Below, piece by piece: positions 63,531 to 64,000 of a stretch of 64,000 nt of DNA. The number at the start of each line of letters is the position of its first letter. Position 1 is the first letter of the stretch. Both the position numbers and the translations under genes were made by a program. Where the stretch lies: assembly GCA_963675135.1 (NCBI GenBank), contig OY776124.1, forward strand, positions 2,835,001 to 2,899,000, read 5' to 3'. The notes below the pieces were generated by a model, which had not been told where the DNA came from, did no database searches, and saw only the letters and a program-made list of their open reading frames with translations. This stretch comes from Galeopsis tetrahit. Taxonomy: Eukaryota; Streptophyta; Magnoliopsida; Lamiales; Lamiaceae.

Positions 63531-64000
63531 GTTTTCAGATTGCCTCTCGGGTTTGCATCCCTAGCTGAATTGGCCATAGAATCAATTTTGTCGAGACGGT
63601 TTTTGAATTTGAGGCCTCGGGTGCGGAGTTTTTGACGTCGTCGCCCATCGCCAAATTGCGCGCACGCTTGTGCGCCGTTTTTACAAAGTTTTCAGATTGC
63701 CTCTCGGGTTTGCATTTCTAGCTAAAATTGGTCATAGAATCAATTGTGTTGAGACGGTTTTTGAATTTGAGGCCTCGGGTGCGGAGTTTTTGACGTCGTC
63801 GCCCATAGCCAAATTGCGCGCACGCTTGTGCGCCGTTTTTACAAAGTTTTCAGAATGCCTCTCGGTTTTGAATTTCCAACTTAATTGGCCATAGAATCAA
63901 TTGTGTCGAGACGGTTTTTGAATTTGAGGCCTCGGGTGCGGAGTTTTTGACGTCGTCGCCCATAGCCAAATTGCGCGCACGCTTGTGCGACGTTTTTACA
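63190..64000 (+). repeat. 472-bp trimer repeat, cut by the right edge
   Basis: The stretch with TTTCCAACTTAATTGG recurs at 472-bp spacing (about 63,397 and 63,869), and the GTGCGACG monomer follows each time (63,515 and 63,987). The window ends inside this unit, so its full copy number is unknown. Confidence 0.8.

Larger units (their letters stand above)
1..64000 (+). repeat. 157/158-bp satellite DNA array, head to tail, whole window
   Basis: The whole window consists of tandem copies of one monomer of about 157 bp, roughly 405 in number and all in the same orientation. Landmarks that recur in every copy, in order, are CATAGAATCAATT, GTCGAGACGG, GAGGCCTCGGG, GACGTCGTCGCCC, GCGCAC-N4-GTGCGC, TTTTTACAAAG and GATTGCCTCTCGGG. 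No stretch of unrelated sequence, inverted block, retroelement or poly-A tract was seen, and both window edges lie inside the array. The monomer length is close to one nucleosome, which with the HOR organisation fits a centromeric or pericentromeric satellite of a eukaryote. That location is inferred, since nothing in the window proves kinetochore binding. I do not recognise the satellite family by name. Confidence 0.97.

Noticed and set aside
268..63894. Many open frames of 60-126 codons on both strands as small protein genes
   Set aside because: They recur with the monomer. Most plus-strand frames start at the same GTG of the dyad (GTGCGCCGT) and stop at the same CCATAG of the next monomer. 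Their length follows from 157/158-bp phasing, and they overlap frames on the other strand. No ribosome site, promoter, intron or codon preference was seen.
1..64000. CRISPR array
   Set aside because: Repeats are 157 bp and directly adjacent. There are no short repeats separated by unique spacers, and there are no cas genes.
1..64000. CENP-B box in the monomer
   Set aside because: I compared the TTCG-N4-A-N2-CGGG pattern with the CGGG sites in the consensus (CTCGGGTGCGG and CTCTCGGGTTTG). Neither has the required TTCG and A at the right distance.
1..64000. Centromeric retrotransposon or other mobile element insertion
   Set aside because: No interruption of the monomer register longer than a few bases was found, apart from the 14-bp deletion near 61,942. 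No long terminal repeat, target-site duplication or reverse transcriptase-like frame is present.
1..64000. tRNA, rRNA or telomere repeats
   Set aside because: No cloverleaf, rRNA core or short telomere-type repeat was recognised. The CCCCTAACC variant resembles a telomere unit only by a change of a few bases (CCCATAGCC to CCCCTAACC) and occurs once per monomer, not in tandem.

Overview
The window is one uninterrupted tandem array of a satellite DNA with a basic monomer of 157 bp (a common variant is 158 bp). All copies run head to tail in the same orientation, giving roughly 405 monomers in 64 kb. I see no gene, RNA gene, transposon, microsatellite block or unique sequence anywhere; both ends of the window cut through the array. 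This kind of long, homogenised, nucleosome-sized satellite is typical of eukaryotic centromeric or pericentromeric heterochromatin. The host cannot be named from the sequence. CpG is not depleted in the consensus (13 CpG per monomer by hand count, GC about 48%), yet many diagnostic differences between monomers are CpG to TpG or CpA changes. That fits a host that methylates cytosine, such as a plant or vertebrate, but does not prove it.

The monomers are arranged in many different higher-order repeats (HORs), which follow one another and partly overlap. From left to right: a 2,049-bp (13-monomer) pair at 1-2,984; a 2,514-bp (16-mer) pair at about 4,660-9,385; a 1,415-bp (9-mer) pair at 8,045-10,875; a 3,307-bp (21-mer) pair at 9,465-16,135; 1,734-bp 11-mers in two registers at 14,175-22,030; a 313-bp dimer expansion near 24 kb; 1,573-bp 10-mers at 25,570-28,735 and 30,080-32,790; a 1,272-bp 8-mer at 33,875-36,165 that contains three consecutive elongated (162-163 bp) monomers; 1,886/1,889-bp 12-mers at 39,560-45,165; a 1,258-bp 8-mer at 44,575-46,890; 1,728-bp 11-mers at about 47,985-61,100, interrupted by extra 472-bp trimers; then a 787-bp 5-mer and a 472-bp trimer up to the right edge. 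HOR limits were placed by eye from shared variants and are accurate to some tens of bases.

The left 46-47 kb and the right 16-17 kb carry different sets of marker variants, so they look like two separately homogenised domains. Each consensus monomer holds a perfect GCGCAC/GTGCGC dyad with a 4-nt loop inside an alternating pyrimidine-purine stretch, a plausible non-B DNA structure of the kind proposed for centromeres without CENP-B boxes. One monomer near 61.9 kb has lost almost exactly this dyad.

The many open frames of 60-190 codons on both strands are by-products of the repeat. Most on the plus strand begin at the same GTG in the dyad and end at the same TAG in the next monomer. None is annotated as a gene.
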